A stretch of 5,859 bases of DNA from Mycobacterium sp. (GCA_020438915.1 JAGQTR010000129.1:1-5859); one strand, 5' to 3'; shown: positions 1 to 5,285, counted from the first letter of the stretch. Numbers and translations: made by a program. The notes: generated by a model not told the origin, from the letters alone.

Positions 1-2
1 CC

Positions 3-59
3 GACATCTTCTGGCAGACCGAGAAGGCCAAGGACATGGGGGTCTACCCGCCCGCCTGA
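3..59 (+). CDS. C-terminal end of an unidentified protein (partial)
   Basis: Only the last 18 codons are inside the window, read in the frame that gives DIFWQTEKAKDMGVYPPA and stops with TGA at 57-59. A strong intrinsic terminator follows 30 bp later, which supports this being a true gene end rather than a chance frame. In M. tuberculosis the gene upstream of the Rv3847 counterpart is sodA, but this tail does not resemble the SodA C-terminus as I remember it. The upstream neighbour may therefore differ in this organism. I do not recognise the family, and no motif can be claimed from so short a piece. Confidence 0.6.
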   Translation, partial: DIFWQTEKAKDMGVYPPA

Positions 60-89
60 CGGGTAACCAGCGCACCCAAACCAACGCCG

Positions 90-125
90 CCCGGCTCGGT
101 CCAGGACTGAGCCGGGTTTCTTTTT
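90..125 (+). terminator. Rho-independent terminator after the upstream gene
   Basis: Bases 90-101 pair with 105-116 around a three-base loop (CAG, 102-104). The 12-bp GC-rich stem contains a single G-T wobble (98 with 108). It is followed at once by TTTCTTTTT at 117-125. Stem plus T-tract is the classic intrinsic terminator layout, which is comparatively rare in mycobacteria. It ends the transcript of the gene stopping at 59 and separates it from the hypothetical gene at 236. Confidence 0.9.
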
Positions 126-235
126 CATCCGTTGGCACTCGTGTCCACTTGCGTGCCAGGGGGTATCTGGCTCATTCTGAGCGCATCGACCCACAGTCGT
201 GTCGGGCATTTACATCGGAGATGCCGGGAGGCGAG

Positions 236-769
236 ATGGATTTGGGATCCGGCCGGGCGATTGAAATCGCCCCGTTCCATTCGCGTGGGTCCCTCAAGGG
301 TTTCGTGGTTTCCGGCCGCTGGCCGGATTCGACCAAGGAGTGGGCACAGTTGCTCATGGTCGCGGTACGCGTAGCCTCGCTACCTGGATTGCTTTCCACC
401 ACAACCATTTTCGGAGCGCGGGAGGAATTACCGGAACAGCCCGAGCCAGGCACCGTCGGACTTGTGGTCGCTGAGGGTACCGTCGTCGGTGAATCTGCCA
501 TGGCCCCCGGCCATTTCGCCGACCGTCAGCCGCCGGCATTGCTCATGTTGCACCCACCCTCGGAGACCACACCGTCACTTCCCGAATGCAGCGGAGCAGC
601 ATCGGGATGCGTGCTGCTTCCCGGGCTGCCACACCTGGGGCTGGAGCACCGCGCAGCCTGGGTGGAAGCAGAGTTGGACGGCACCGTGACCTCGATGGTC
701 AGCCGGGTCGGCGTCGACCCGATCAGCCATCCCGACACCGCAATCCTGGCCATGCTCCTTGCCGCATAA
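236..769 (+). CDS. Conserved mycobacterial hypothetical protein (Rv3847 counterpart)
   Basis: This encodes a 177-residue protein of unknown function. I identify it with Rv3847 by length, which matches the 177 aa I remember, and by its place just upstream of the Rv3848 and espR counterparts. The frame is open back to 149, but the ATG at 236 is preferred: GGGAGG at 226-231 is a good ribosome binding site, while the ATG at 221 has none. The protein has no signal peptide and no clear membrane helix, so it is probably cytoplasmic. Visible features are a hydrophobic stretch at about residues 39-58, a Pro/Glu-rich segment at 63-72, a Pro-rich part with two cysteines (C118 and C125) and a hydrophobic C-terminus ending in LLAA. 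None of this indicates a reaction. It is probably monocistronic, with a terminator before it and a separate riboswitch leader after it. Confidence 0.85.
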   Translation: MDLGSGRAIEIAPFHSRGSLKGFVVSGRWPDSTKEWAQLLMVAVRVASLPGLLSTTTIFGAREELPEQPEPGTVGLVVAEGTVVGESAMAPGHFADRQPPALLMLHPPSETTPSLPECSGAASGCVLLPGLPHLGLEHRAAWVEAELDGTVTSMVSRVGVDPISHPDTAILAMLLAA

Positions 770-782
770 GGACTTTCAAACT

Positions 783-855
783 TCGGCATTCGGATCCCTG
801 AACATTTGATTCGGCTGTCCGAAACCTTTCCGCCGGTGGCGGTCTCGGCATTCGG
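783..855 (+). repeat. Direct repeat TCGGCATTCGG and nearby inverted repeats upstream of the riboswitch
   Basis: The 11-base sequence TCGGCATTCGG occurs at 783-793 and again at 845-855. Between the copies lie two small inverted repeats: TTCGG-CTGT-CCGAA (810-823) and CCGCC-GGT-GGCGG (830-842). The second direct-repeat copy sits just upstream of the candidate -10 box at 860-865. The group could be an operator or the 3' end structure of the preceding gene. Neither role is shown by the sequence alone. Confidence 0.4.
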
Positions 856-865
856 CGACTATCGT
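836..865 (+). promoter_or_regulatory. Candidate promoter for the riboswitch-exporter transcript
   Basis: TATCGT at 860-865 fits the mycobacterial SigA -10 pattern TAnnnT and lies about a dozen bases before the predicted 5' edge of the riboswitch. That is the right distance for a transcript starting near 872. The -35 position (about 836-841, TGGCGG) is a poor match, which is common in mycobacteria. This is an inference from motif and spacing only. Confidence 0.4.
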
Positions 866-873
866 CAGTTCAG

Positions 874-1036
874 TCAGCGAAGGGGAGTAGCCCCCAATCG
901 CCGTGTCGACATACTGGCGTGAGCCCGGCCGGCGAACCACCGCTCAAGCAGGGCGTGGTGGGCGAGACCTTCGACCGAAGCCTGACAGGGTCGTGCGTGC
1001 GGGCCTGCCAGGCGGAGTGTCGAAAGGTCTTTTCTC
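874..1036 (+). promoter_or_regulatory. yybP-ykoY manganese riboswitch with translational expression platform
   Basis: The leader carries the conserved blocks of the yybP-ykoY (Mn2+) aptamer in order: GGGGAGTAGC at 882-891, GTCGACATACTGGC at 905-918 and GGCGAGACCTT at 961-971. Stem P1 is CGAAGG (878-883) with CCTTCG (968-973), which brings the L1 (GGAGTAG) and L3 (CGAGA) elements together. A second arm is CGCC (899-902) with GGCG (916-919), and a third is CCACC (937-941) with GGTGG (957-961). Downstream, TCGAAAGGTCT (1020-1030) can pair with AGACCTTCGA (965-974) with one bulged A. That helix uses the 3' half of P1 and covers AAAGG (1023-1027), the ribosome binding site for the ATG at 1037. Metal-bound P1 should free the site, so manganese should raise translation. 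There is no T-tract, so control is probably translational. The downstream gene is of a manganese-export family, which fits known members of this riboswitch class. Confidence 0.88.
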
Positions 1037-1759
1037 ATGTTCACCGCCATCCTGGTCAGCGTTGCCGTGGTGTTCGTGGCCGAGCTGGGCGACAAATCGC
1101 AGTTGATCACCATGACGTATGCGCTGCGCCACCGCTGGTGGGTGGTGCTCTCCGGCGTCGGAATCGCCTCGATGCTGGTACACGGTTTGTCTGTTGCTAT
1201 CGGCCATTTTCTCGGGATGACGCTCCCAGAACGCCCTATTGCGTTCGCAGCGTCGGTCGCCTTCCTGCTGTTCGCGGTGTGGACTTGGCGCGCTCGCGCC
1301 GAAAACGACGTGACAGTGGTGCACATCGCCGAACCCCGGTTCGCGGTGTTCGCGATCGTTTCCTCGTTCGTTCTGGCCGAACTCGGCGACAAGACCATGC
1401 TGGCTACCGTCGCGCTGGCCAGCGAACGGCACTGGGCCGGCGTGTGGATCGGCGCAACGATCGGGATGGTGCTGGCCGACGGGGTCGCCATCGCGGTCGG
1501 CAGGCTCATGCACAAGCGGCTGCCACAGCGATTCCTACATGCGCTGGCCAGCGTGCTCTTCCTGCTGTTTGGCCTATTCCTGTTCTTCGACGGCGGTCTG
1601 GGACTGCGGGGGGTGGCTCTCGCGGTCACCGGTACGGTGGCGACCCTCGCCACCGCCGTCGGGGCGGTTACCTGGATTCGTAGCCGGGGCCAGACCGCAC
1701 CACCGGTCGTCGCGCAGCAGTCGCCGGAAACCCACCAGGCCGCCGCTACCGACGCCTGA
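1037..1759 (+). CDS. UPF0016/GDT1 (TMEM165-like) family membrane protein, probable Mn2+ exporter (Rv3848 counterpart)
   Basis: This 240-residue integral membrane protein has the internal duplication that defines the UPF0016/GDT1 family. The signature ELGDK[ST] occurs at residues 16-21 and again at 115-120, each in a membrane helix. The acidic residues E16, D19, E115 and D118 are the expected cation ligands. Helices lie at about 2-25, 35-60, 67-85, 102-128, 133-155 and 166-188, with an additional one at 190-214. The hydrophilic C-terminus (216-240) is Pro/Ala/Thr/Gln-rich. Known family members move Mn2+ or Ca2+ by cation/proton exchange. The manganese riboswitch immediately upstream argues that this one exports manganese from the cytoplasm. 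The ATG at 1037 is chosen because AAAGG lies nine bases upstream and the riboswitch ends there. I remember the M. tuberculosis protein as about 190 aa, so the last helix and tail may be an extension. The gene appears to be alone in its transcript. Confidence 0.88.
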   Translation: MFTAILVSVAVVFVAELGDKSQLITMTYALRHRWWVVLSGVGIASMLVHGLSVAIGHFLGMTLPERPIAFAASVAFLLFAVWTWRARAENDVTVVHIAEPRFAVFAIVSSFVLAELGDKTMLATVALASERHWAGVWIGATIGMVLADGVAIAVGRLMHKRLPQRFLHALASVLFLLFGLFLFFDGGLGLRGVALAVTGTVATLATAVGAVTWIRSRGQTAPPVVAQQSPETHQAAATDA

Positions 1760-1905
1760 CCCGCGCGACCCCGCCCCGGCTCACCAGCCGCCCGGGCAGC
1801 CAGCAAACGCATGGGGCTGAAGGGATCAGTGGTACCGAAGTTGCCGAAGGCAGCCGGGCAGGCCCATTCCGCGGCGGGGCTCAGAAAGCCGACGTACCAT
1901 TGTTT

Positions 1906-1980
1906 ACGGTGCCGTCATTATTTGCTTGGCCGCACCGTCCTGTGACGGGGCACCGACGGCGCGCCGTCGTCGTTCACGAC
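1906..1980. repeat. Cluster of inverted repeats and a 16-bp palindrome upstream of espR
   Basis: ACGGTGC at 1906-1912 is repeated in inverted form as GCACCGT at 1932-1938. Its CGGTGCC core (1907-1913) is also inverted as GGCACCG at 1949-1955. Directly after comes CGACGGCGCGCCGTCG at 1954-1969, a perfect 16-base palindrome. Next is GTCGT-TC-ACGAC at 1969-1980. In DNA these could be protein-binding sites. In RNA they could fold if transcription starts further upstream than predicted. Confidence 0.6.
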
Positions 1981-2032
1981 CGGAGCGACACCCCGGGAGC
2001 GAACCAGTTTTGATCTTTCTTTCGGTTTGCAC

Positions 2033-2061
2033 TTGGTGGTAGGCGAAACTGTGGCTACGAT
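2033..2061 (+). promoter_or_regulatory. Candidate SigA-type promoter of espR
   Basis: TTGGTG at 2033-2038 is followed after 17 bases by TACGAT at 2056-2061. These match the -35 TTG core and the -10 TAnnnT pattern with ideal spacing. A start near 2068 would give an untranslated leader of about 50 bases. The assignment is from motif and spacing only; further upstream promoters are possible given the long gap. Confidence 0.5.
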
Positions 2062-2119
2062 GATCAGCAAATACGCCGCTCCCTGAAACCCCACTTGTCC
2101 GTACTTGGAGGTCAACCCC

Positions 2120-2518
2120 ATGAGCAATACCTTCGCCGCTCGACTAAACCGGCTGTTCGACGTGGTGTACCCGCCGGGACGGGGGCCCCATACCTCGGCC
2201 GAAGTGATCGCCGCACTGAAGTCTGAGGGCGTCACCATGTCCGCCCCCTACCTGTCACAGCTGCGGTCCGGCAACCGAACGAACCCTTCCGTGGCAACTA
2301 TGGCCGCGCTTGCCAACTTCTTCCGGATCAAGCCCGCATACTTCACCGACGACGAGTACTACGAGAAGCTCGACAAGGAGCTCACCTGGCTCGCCGGAAT
2401 GCGCGACGAAGGTGTTCGCCGGATTGCGGCACGCACGGTCGGGCTCTCCTCAGAAGCCAAGCAGGACATCTCGCTGAAGGTCGACGAACTGCGTCGGCGC
2501 GAGAACCTGGATAGTTAG
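2120..2518 (+). CDS. espR: EspR, nucleoid-associated HTH regulator (Rv3849 counterpart)
   Basis: This 132-residue DNA-binding protein matches M. tuberculosis EspR in length and, from memory, closely in sequence through about residue 90. The N-terminal half is an XRE-like helix-turn-helix domain. The recognition-helix segment SAPYLSQLRSGNRTNPS lies at residues 41-57, and the conserved block FFRIKPAYFTDDEYYEKLDKE at about 67-87. The C-terminal part (about 90-132) is the dimerisation region, and its sequence diverges more from M. tuberculosis. In that species EspR binds as a dimer of dimers at many loci and activates espACD, which the ESX-1 secretion system needs. The frame extends to a TTG at 2105, but the ATG at 2120 is the start: GGAGG at 2107-2111 lies eight bases upstream and the resulting length equals the family's. 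The convergent gene pair downstream encodes a peptidase type usually partnered with XRE regulators. Confidence 0.96.
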   Translation: MSNTFAARLNRLFDVVYPPGRGPHTSAEVIAALKSEGVTMSAPYLSQLRSGNRTNPSVATMAALANFFRIKPAYFTDDEYYEKLDKELTWLAGMRDEGVRRIAARTVGLSSEAKQDISLKVDELRRRENLDS

Positions 2519-2542
2519 CCCAGCTGCGGGAACGGCGCCGGG

Positions 2543-2564
2543 GCCGGCGAAGCACACTGCCGGC
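2543..2564. terminator. Possible shared stem-loop between convergent genes
   Basis: GCCGGC at 2543-2548 is repeated at 2559-2564. Because the hexamer is its own complement, the copies can form a six-pair stem around a ten-base loop, readable from either strand. It lies in the 46-bp gap between the ends of espR and the convergent membrane-protein gene, where a bidirectional terminator would be expected. There is no T-tract, so termination is only suggested. Confidence 0.35.
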
Positions 2565-3866
2565 TCAAGCGGTCTTGTCGGTACCACCAGCACCGAGGGT
2601 CAGGCGTCGATACTGCTCGGCGATCTCAAGGATCCATTCGCGGTCGGAGTAGCTAGCGGGTTGGCGTAACCACGCGAGGCCGGGGAAAGCCCGGCCCTCT
2701 CCGTCGTCCTTTTCGGTGGCGGCTTCGTCGGTAGCGTCCTCGTCGGTAGCGTCTTCGTCGGGGGTCGCGCCCTCGCTACCCTGGTGAAGCCAACCGGCGA
2801 CCGCCGCGGCCTGCTCGCTCGGCGATACCGGGGGCGCCGCAAGGTCGGCAACGTCGGCCAGCTCGGCAAGGTTTCCCGGGCCGGCTGGGTCAGCTAAATC
2901 GCTGTCGGTCTCGTCCCCCGCCTCACGAACTACGGTGAACTTCATCTTTCCGCGTCCCGTCCTCGCGCCTGCAGCATCGGCGCGGTGCAGCGCTCGGTCG
3001 GCGGCGGTCGCCTCGAGAAACAGCGCATCGGAGATCAGGGACATCCGCTCTGCCACCCGAAACGCCAGTGGCCCCCGCGGACGAACACCGATTCCGACGT
3101 CGGGATGTCGACGGCCGAGCTCATCGAGAATCGGCTGGATCGTCCGCAGCTCACGTCGCGCCCCGAACCAGTCTTCCAGGCTGGGCAGCAACGCCCCGGC
3201 CGCGACGATGACCATCGCGCAGCCCAGCAGCGTCGCGGCGGCGCCGATACCGACCAGCCCGCTCGTCCCGGCGGCGCGCAGCAGGCCAAACGCCAGCGCG
3301 AGCACGATCAGGACGATCCCGATCGTGAACACGAACAGCGCGCGACCGCGCCGGGTGCGATTGGAGTGCCGGAGCCCGGCCCACGCCACCAGGCTCAGCG
3401 CCAGCATTACGTAGAGCAGGGGAAGCAGCCAGGAGAGCGACGTGCCGCCCGCACCGAGGTTGCGACTCAGGTACTCCCTCGGCGACATCTCTTTTTGCTG
3501 TTCTTCGGAGAAGAACACGATCAGGCTCGCCACGGCGATGGCCGCGGCGACGCCGTACTGCGCGATGGCGATCTTTTTTGCCGCTGCCGGTGTCCGGGTC
3601 GACGACACCGTGGTGATCATCACGCAACTACCGGCCGCGCACCCGATCAGCGCCACCTGACTCAGTCCGACCGAGATGTTGGGCCAGCGCGCCAGGGTGT
3701 CGATCAGCAGGGTCAGCGGCCGCCAGTTGAGTGCCGCGACCGCACCCAGGCTGCCGAGGGCCACCATCATGGCGGTGCTGACCAGTGACTGCTTGTTGAC
3801 CAACGCCCACCCGATGCGCACCCCGGTGGCCAATCCGAGAAGACCGGCGATCACCCAGACGATCAA
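2565..3866 (-). CDS. Seven-helix membrane protein with cytoplasmic tail, DUF6545 / MAB_1171c-like putative transporter
   Basis: This 433-residue protein has seven predicted membrane helices at about residues 1-22, 30-48, 64-86, 99-120, 142-164, 175-196 and 203-227. They are followed by a soluble part of roughly 200 residues. The segment at about 231-289 (ARRELRTIQPILDELGRRHP at 236-255, then RVAERMSLISDAL) resembles the C-terminal domain of actinobacterial proteins annotated as MAB_1171c family or DUF6545. This is recalled, not searched. The tail is acidic, with a DATDE-type repeat at about 368-390, and ends in a hydrophilic helix-like piece. I chose the TTG start at 3866 because it overlaps the upstream stop codon as TTGA and has GGAGAGG seven bases upstream. 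A longer frame exists back to 3998, but it lies inside the peptidase gene and its extra residues look like shadow coding. The substrate is unknown, and 'transporter' is only a family label. It is probably translated together with the peptidase. Confidence 0.8.
   Translation of the reverse strand: MIVWVIAGLLGLATGVRIGWALVNKQSLVSTAMMVALGSLGAVAALNWRPLTLLIDTLARWPNISVGLSQVALIGCAAGSCVMITTVSSTRTPAAAKKIAIAQYGVAAAIAVASLIVFFSEEQQKEMSPREYLSRNLGAGGTSLSWLLPLLYVMLALSLVAWAGLRHSNRTRRGRALFVFTIGIVLIVLALAFGLLRAAGTSGLVGIGAAATLLGCAMVIVAAGALLPSLEDWFGARRELRTIQPILDELGRRHPDVGIGVRPRGPLAFRVAERMSLISDALFLEATAADRALHRADAAGARTGRGKMKFTVVREAGDETDSDLADPAGPGNLAELADVADLAAPPVSPSEQAAAVAGWLHQGSEGATPDEDATDEDATDEAATEKDDGEGRAFPGLAWLRQPASYSDREWILEIAEQYRRLTLGAGGTDKTA
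2725..2761 (-). repeat. 15-bp tandem repeat coding for DATDE in the membrane protein tail
   Basis: The plus-strand unit TCGTCGGTAGCGTC plus one base is present at 2725-2739 and 2740-2754, and partly at 2755-2761. It encodes repeated DATDE on the minus strand. The two full copies are identical apart from their last base (C against T), which points to recent slippage duplication. The reading frame is kept. Confidence 0.8.
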
Positions 3867-4354
3867 CCAAACGCCTCTCCGAGGCGAACCTGAACGATCG
3901 ACGCCCGATCTGAGGGGAGCCGGCCCAGCCGGTAGATGAGCAGAGCCGCGAAATCCTCGGCTTCCTGCTCGGCCTCCTCCCCGCTGGGACCCATGCAACC
4001 GGTGCGCTGATTGAGCATGTAACCGATCAGATCGAAACTGGCCACTTCGGTGTTGTCCCTGGCCGCCTGCACGACCGGCGTTCCCTCGTGGCCGAGCACG
4101 AGGTGGCCGAGCTCATGCGCCAGGGTGCGGTCTGCGGCCGGAAGGCCTTTCTGCAGCAGGAACACATCGCGGTCGGTGTATTGACGCCATTGACCGCATA
4201 CGCCAGGCGGAAGCTCAGCGGTCGTAATTTCGATCGGTCTGCCGCGGCCCTCGCCGACCGCCTCGACCAGTCGAGTCAATGACACCTCACCCCGCTTCGG
4301 CGCGAGGTCGAGCACCTCGCCGACCGCGCGCGTGACCTGGCGACTCGCAGGCAT
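3863..4354 (-). CDS. ImmA/IrrE-type (DUF955) zinc metallopeptidase
   Basis: This 163-residue soluble protein carries the zinc peptidase motif HELGH at residues 80-84 within a TLAHELGHLVLGH context. H80 and H84 are predicted zinc ligands and E81 the catalytic acid. The later EEAEQEAEDFAALL stretch (126-139) matches the family pattern ExEAxxFAxxL, whose glutamate (probably E131) is the third zinc ligand. All catalytic elements appear intact. The ATG at 4354 has GAGAGGGG just upstream. ImmA-type peptidases typically cleave or inactivate an XRE-type repressor encoded nearby. No separate XRE gene adjoins this one; the nearest HTH protein is EspR, convergent on the other side of the membrane-protein gene. 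The stop codon overlaps the start of that gene (TTGA), indicating one operon with coupled translation. The target protein is unknown. Confidence 0.85.
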   Translation of the reverse strand: MPASRQVTRAVGEVLDLAPKRGEVSLTRLVEAVGEGRGRPIEITTAELPPGVCGQWRQYTDRDVFLLQKGLPAADRTLAHELGHLVLGHEGTPVVQAARDNTEVASFDLIGYMLNQRTGCMGPSGEEAEQEAEDFAALLIYRLGRLPSDRASIVQVRLGEAFG

Positions 4355-4583
4355 TTGGTCCCCTCTCGATACCTTTCACACCCTTCGACGCATATCGCAC
4401 CGATCGATCCGTTGAACATGTCGATTCTCGCACAATCGCCCCCTTCTGTTTGCTGACAAGCTGGAACGTCCCGGTTGTCGGGTCGCAGCCACCCCAACGA
4501 ACGCCGAACGCTAGGGTTTGGTCAGCGCCACCGCTGAATACTCGGCGTGATGTGTCGACGACAAGATCTGGGAGGCAGCAGGG
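4355..4583. other. Divergent intergenic region between the peptidase and the Rv3850 counterpart
   Basis: These 229 bp must hold both the promoter of the minus-strand peptidase operon and that of the plus-strand gene at 4584. I find no convincing -35/-10 pair for either. TTTGCTG at 4449-4455 resembles the short degenerate motif I remember for EspR binding (TTTGC[TC][GA]). A seven-base match carries little weight alone. No reading frame here looks coding. Confidence 0.5.
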
Positions 4584-5285
4584 ATGGGTCTGTTCAAACG
4601 ACGCAAATCCCGCGCTACCCGAAGAGCCGAGGCCCGCGCGATCAAGGCAAAGGCCAAGCTCGAGGCGAAACTATCAGCCAAGAACGAGATCCGCCGGTTC
4701 AAGTCAGAGCAGAAAGCGCAGGCTCGGGCCCTCAGAGCGCAACTTAAAGCGCAGCAGGCCAGCGACCGGACAGCGCTCAAGGTTGCCGAAACCGAGCTGA
4801 AGGCGGTCCGCGAAGGCAAGTTGTTCTCGCCCGCGCGGGTACGCAGAACACTTACCGTGACGCGTTTGCTGGCACCGGTGGTCGTGCCGCTGGTGTACCG
4901 GGGCGCGATCGCCGCACGCGGGCTGATCGATGAGCGCCGCGCCGACAAGCTGGGCATCCCGCTGAGTCAGCTCGGTCAGTTCTCCGGACACGGTGCCCGG
5001 TTCTCGGCACGGATCGCCGCCGCCGAGCAGTCCTTACGCCAGCTGTCGCAGAGCACGGCTACGTCGACCAAGAACGCGAAATCGTCCAAAGATGCGAAAT
5101 CGTCCAAAGATGCGGAAACCAAGCAGTTCGTAGCGGCGGTAACCGCTCGGCTCAGGGATCTGTCCGCCGCAGTCACCGCGGCCGAGAACATGCCGCCGGA
5201 ACGGCGCCGGGCTGCGCACGCCGCGATCGCCGAGCAACTCGATGGAATCGATGCCGACCTCATGGCCCGTTTGGGCATCGCCTGA
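4584..5285 (+). CDS. Lys/Arg/Ala-rich coiled-coil-like protein, DUF6474 type (Rv3850 counterpart)
   Basis: This 233-residue protein of unknown function is taken as the Rv3850 counterpart from its position two plus-strand genes after Rv3848 and its resemblance to the 218-aa protein I remember. Residues 1-80 are almost all Lys, Arg, Ala, Glu, Gln and Leu, as expected of a long charged helix or coiled coil. The basic MGLFKRRKSRATRR start could bind nucleic acid or membrane. A hydrophobic stretch at about 95-112 (LLAPVVVPLVYRGAIAAR) may be a membrane-associated helix. A low-complexity Ser/Lys/Asp linker at 157-180 follows, then a helical C-terminal part (180-233). The ATG at 4584 has GGGAGG eight bases upstream. 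A tandem duplication in the linker may explain much of the extra length. The gene is probably cotranscribed with the CopC-type gene that starts 49 bp after its stop. Confidence 0.85.
   Translation: MGLFKRRKSRATRRAEARAIKAKAKLEAKLSAKNEIRRFKSEQKAQARALRAQLKAQQASDRTALKVAETELKAVREGKLFSPARVRRTLTVTRLLAPVVVPLVYRGAIAARGLIDERRADKLGIPLSQLGQFSGHGARFSARIAAAEQSLRQLSQSTATSTKNAKSSKDAKSSKDAETKQFVAAVTARLRDLSAAVTAAENMPPERRRAAHAAIAEQLDGIDADLMARLGIA
5076..5111 (+). repeat. 18-bp perfect tandem repeat inside the Rv3850 counterpart
   Basis: GCGAAATCGTCCAAAGAT occurs at 5076-5093 and again at 5094-5111 with no mismatch, and the next three bases start a third copy. It encodes AKSSKD twice (residues 165-176) and keeps the frame. 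The perfect identity suggests a recent slippage event and a length-variable site. Confidence 0.9.

Larger units (their letters stand above)
1760..2119. other. 360-bp intergenic region upstream of espR
   Basis: I see no credible gene here. Just after the exporter stop a small hairpin, CGGCT-CACC-AGCCG (1777-1790), could be a weak terminator without a T-tract. From 1900 on, the region holds inverted repeats, a perfect 16-base palindrome, a direct repeat GGAGCGA (1982-1988 and 1996-2002) and a T-rich patch (2007-2029), followed by the candidate espR promoter. The length and density of repeats suit a regulated promoter region. EspR in M. tuberculosis is known to bind many intergenic sites, including its own promoter, so autoregulation here is plausible but not shown. 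Confidence 0.6.

Noticed and set aside
149..235. Extended start for the Rv3847 counterpart
   Set aside because: No ribosome site supports the GTG at 149 or the ATG at 221. The ATG at 236 gives the expected 177 residues and has GGGAGG upstream.
919..1683. Plus-strand frame of 254 codons overlapping the exporter
   Set aside because: It starts inside the riboswitch and yields an Arg-rich product with no recognisable domain. The frame starting at 1037 has the family motifs and the ribosome site.
874..1812. Long minus-strand open frame of 312 codons across the exporter and its leader
   Set aside because: It is antisense to the riboswitch and to a well-supported membrane-protein gene. Its product is a low-complexity Ala/Thr/Arg/Ser mix with no domain, as expected of the shadow of a GC-rich gene.
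2985..3788. Plus-strand frame of 267 codons opposite the membrane protein
   Set aside because: The product is rich in Arg, Gln, Asp and His with no domain, while the opposite strand encodes clean membrane helices.
3867..3998. Upstream extension of the membrane-protein frame
   Set aside because: These 44 codons overlap the conserved end of the peptidase gene, give a Gly/Arg/Ser-rich leader before the first helix, and lack a better ribosome site than the TTG at 3866.
3863..4354. Toxin of a classical toxin-antitoxin pair
   Set aside because: ImmA-type proteins are sometimes labelled 'toxin component', but the intact HELGH zinc site and the absence of a small adjacent antitoxin gene favour a regulatory peptidase.
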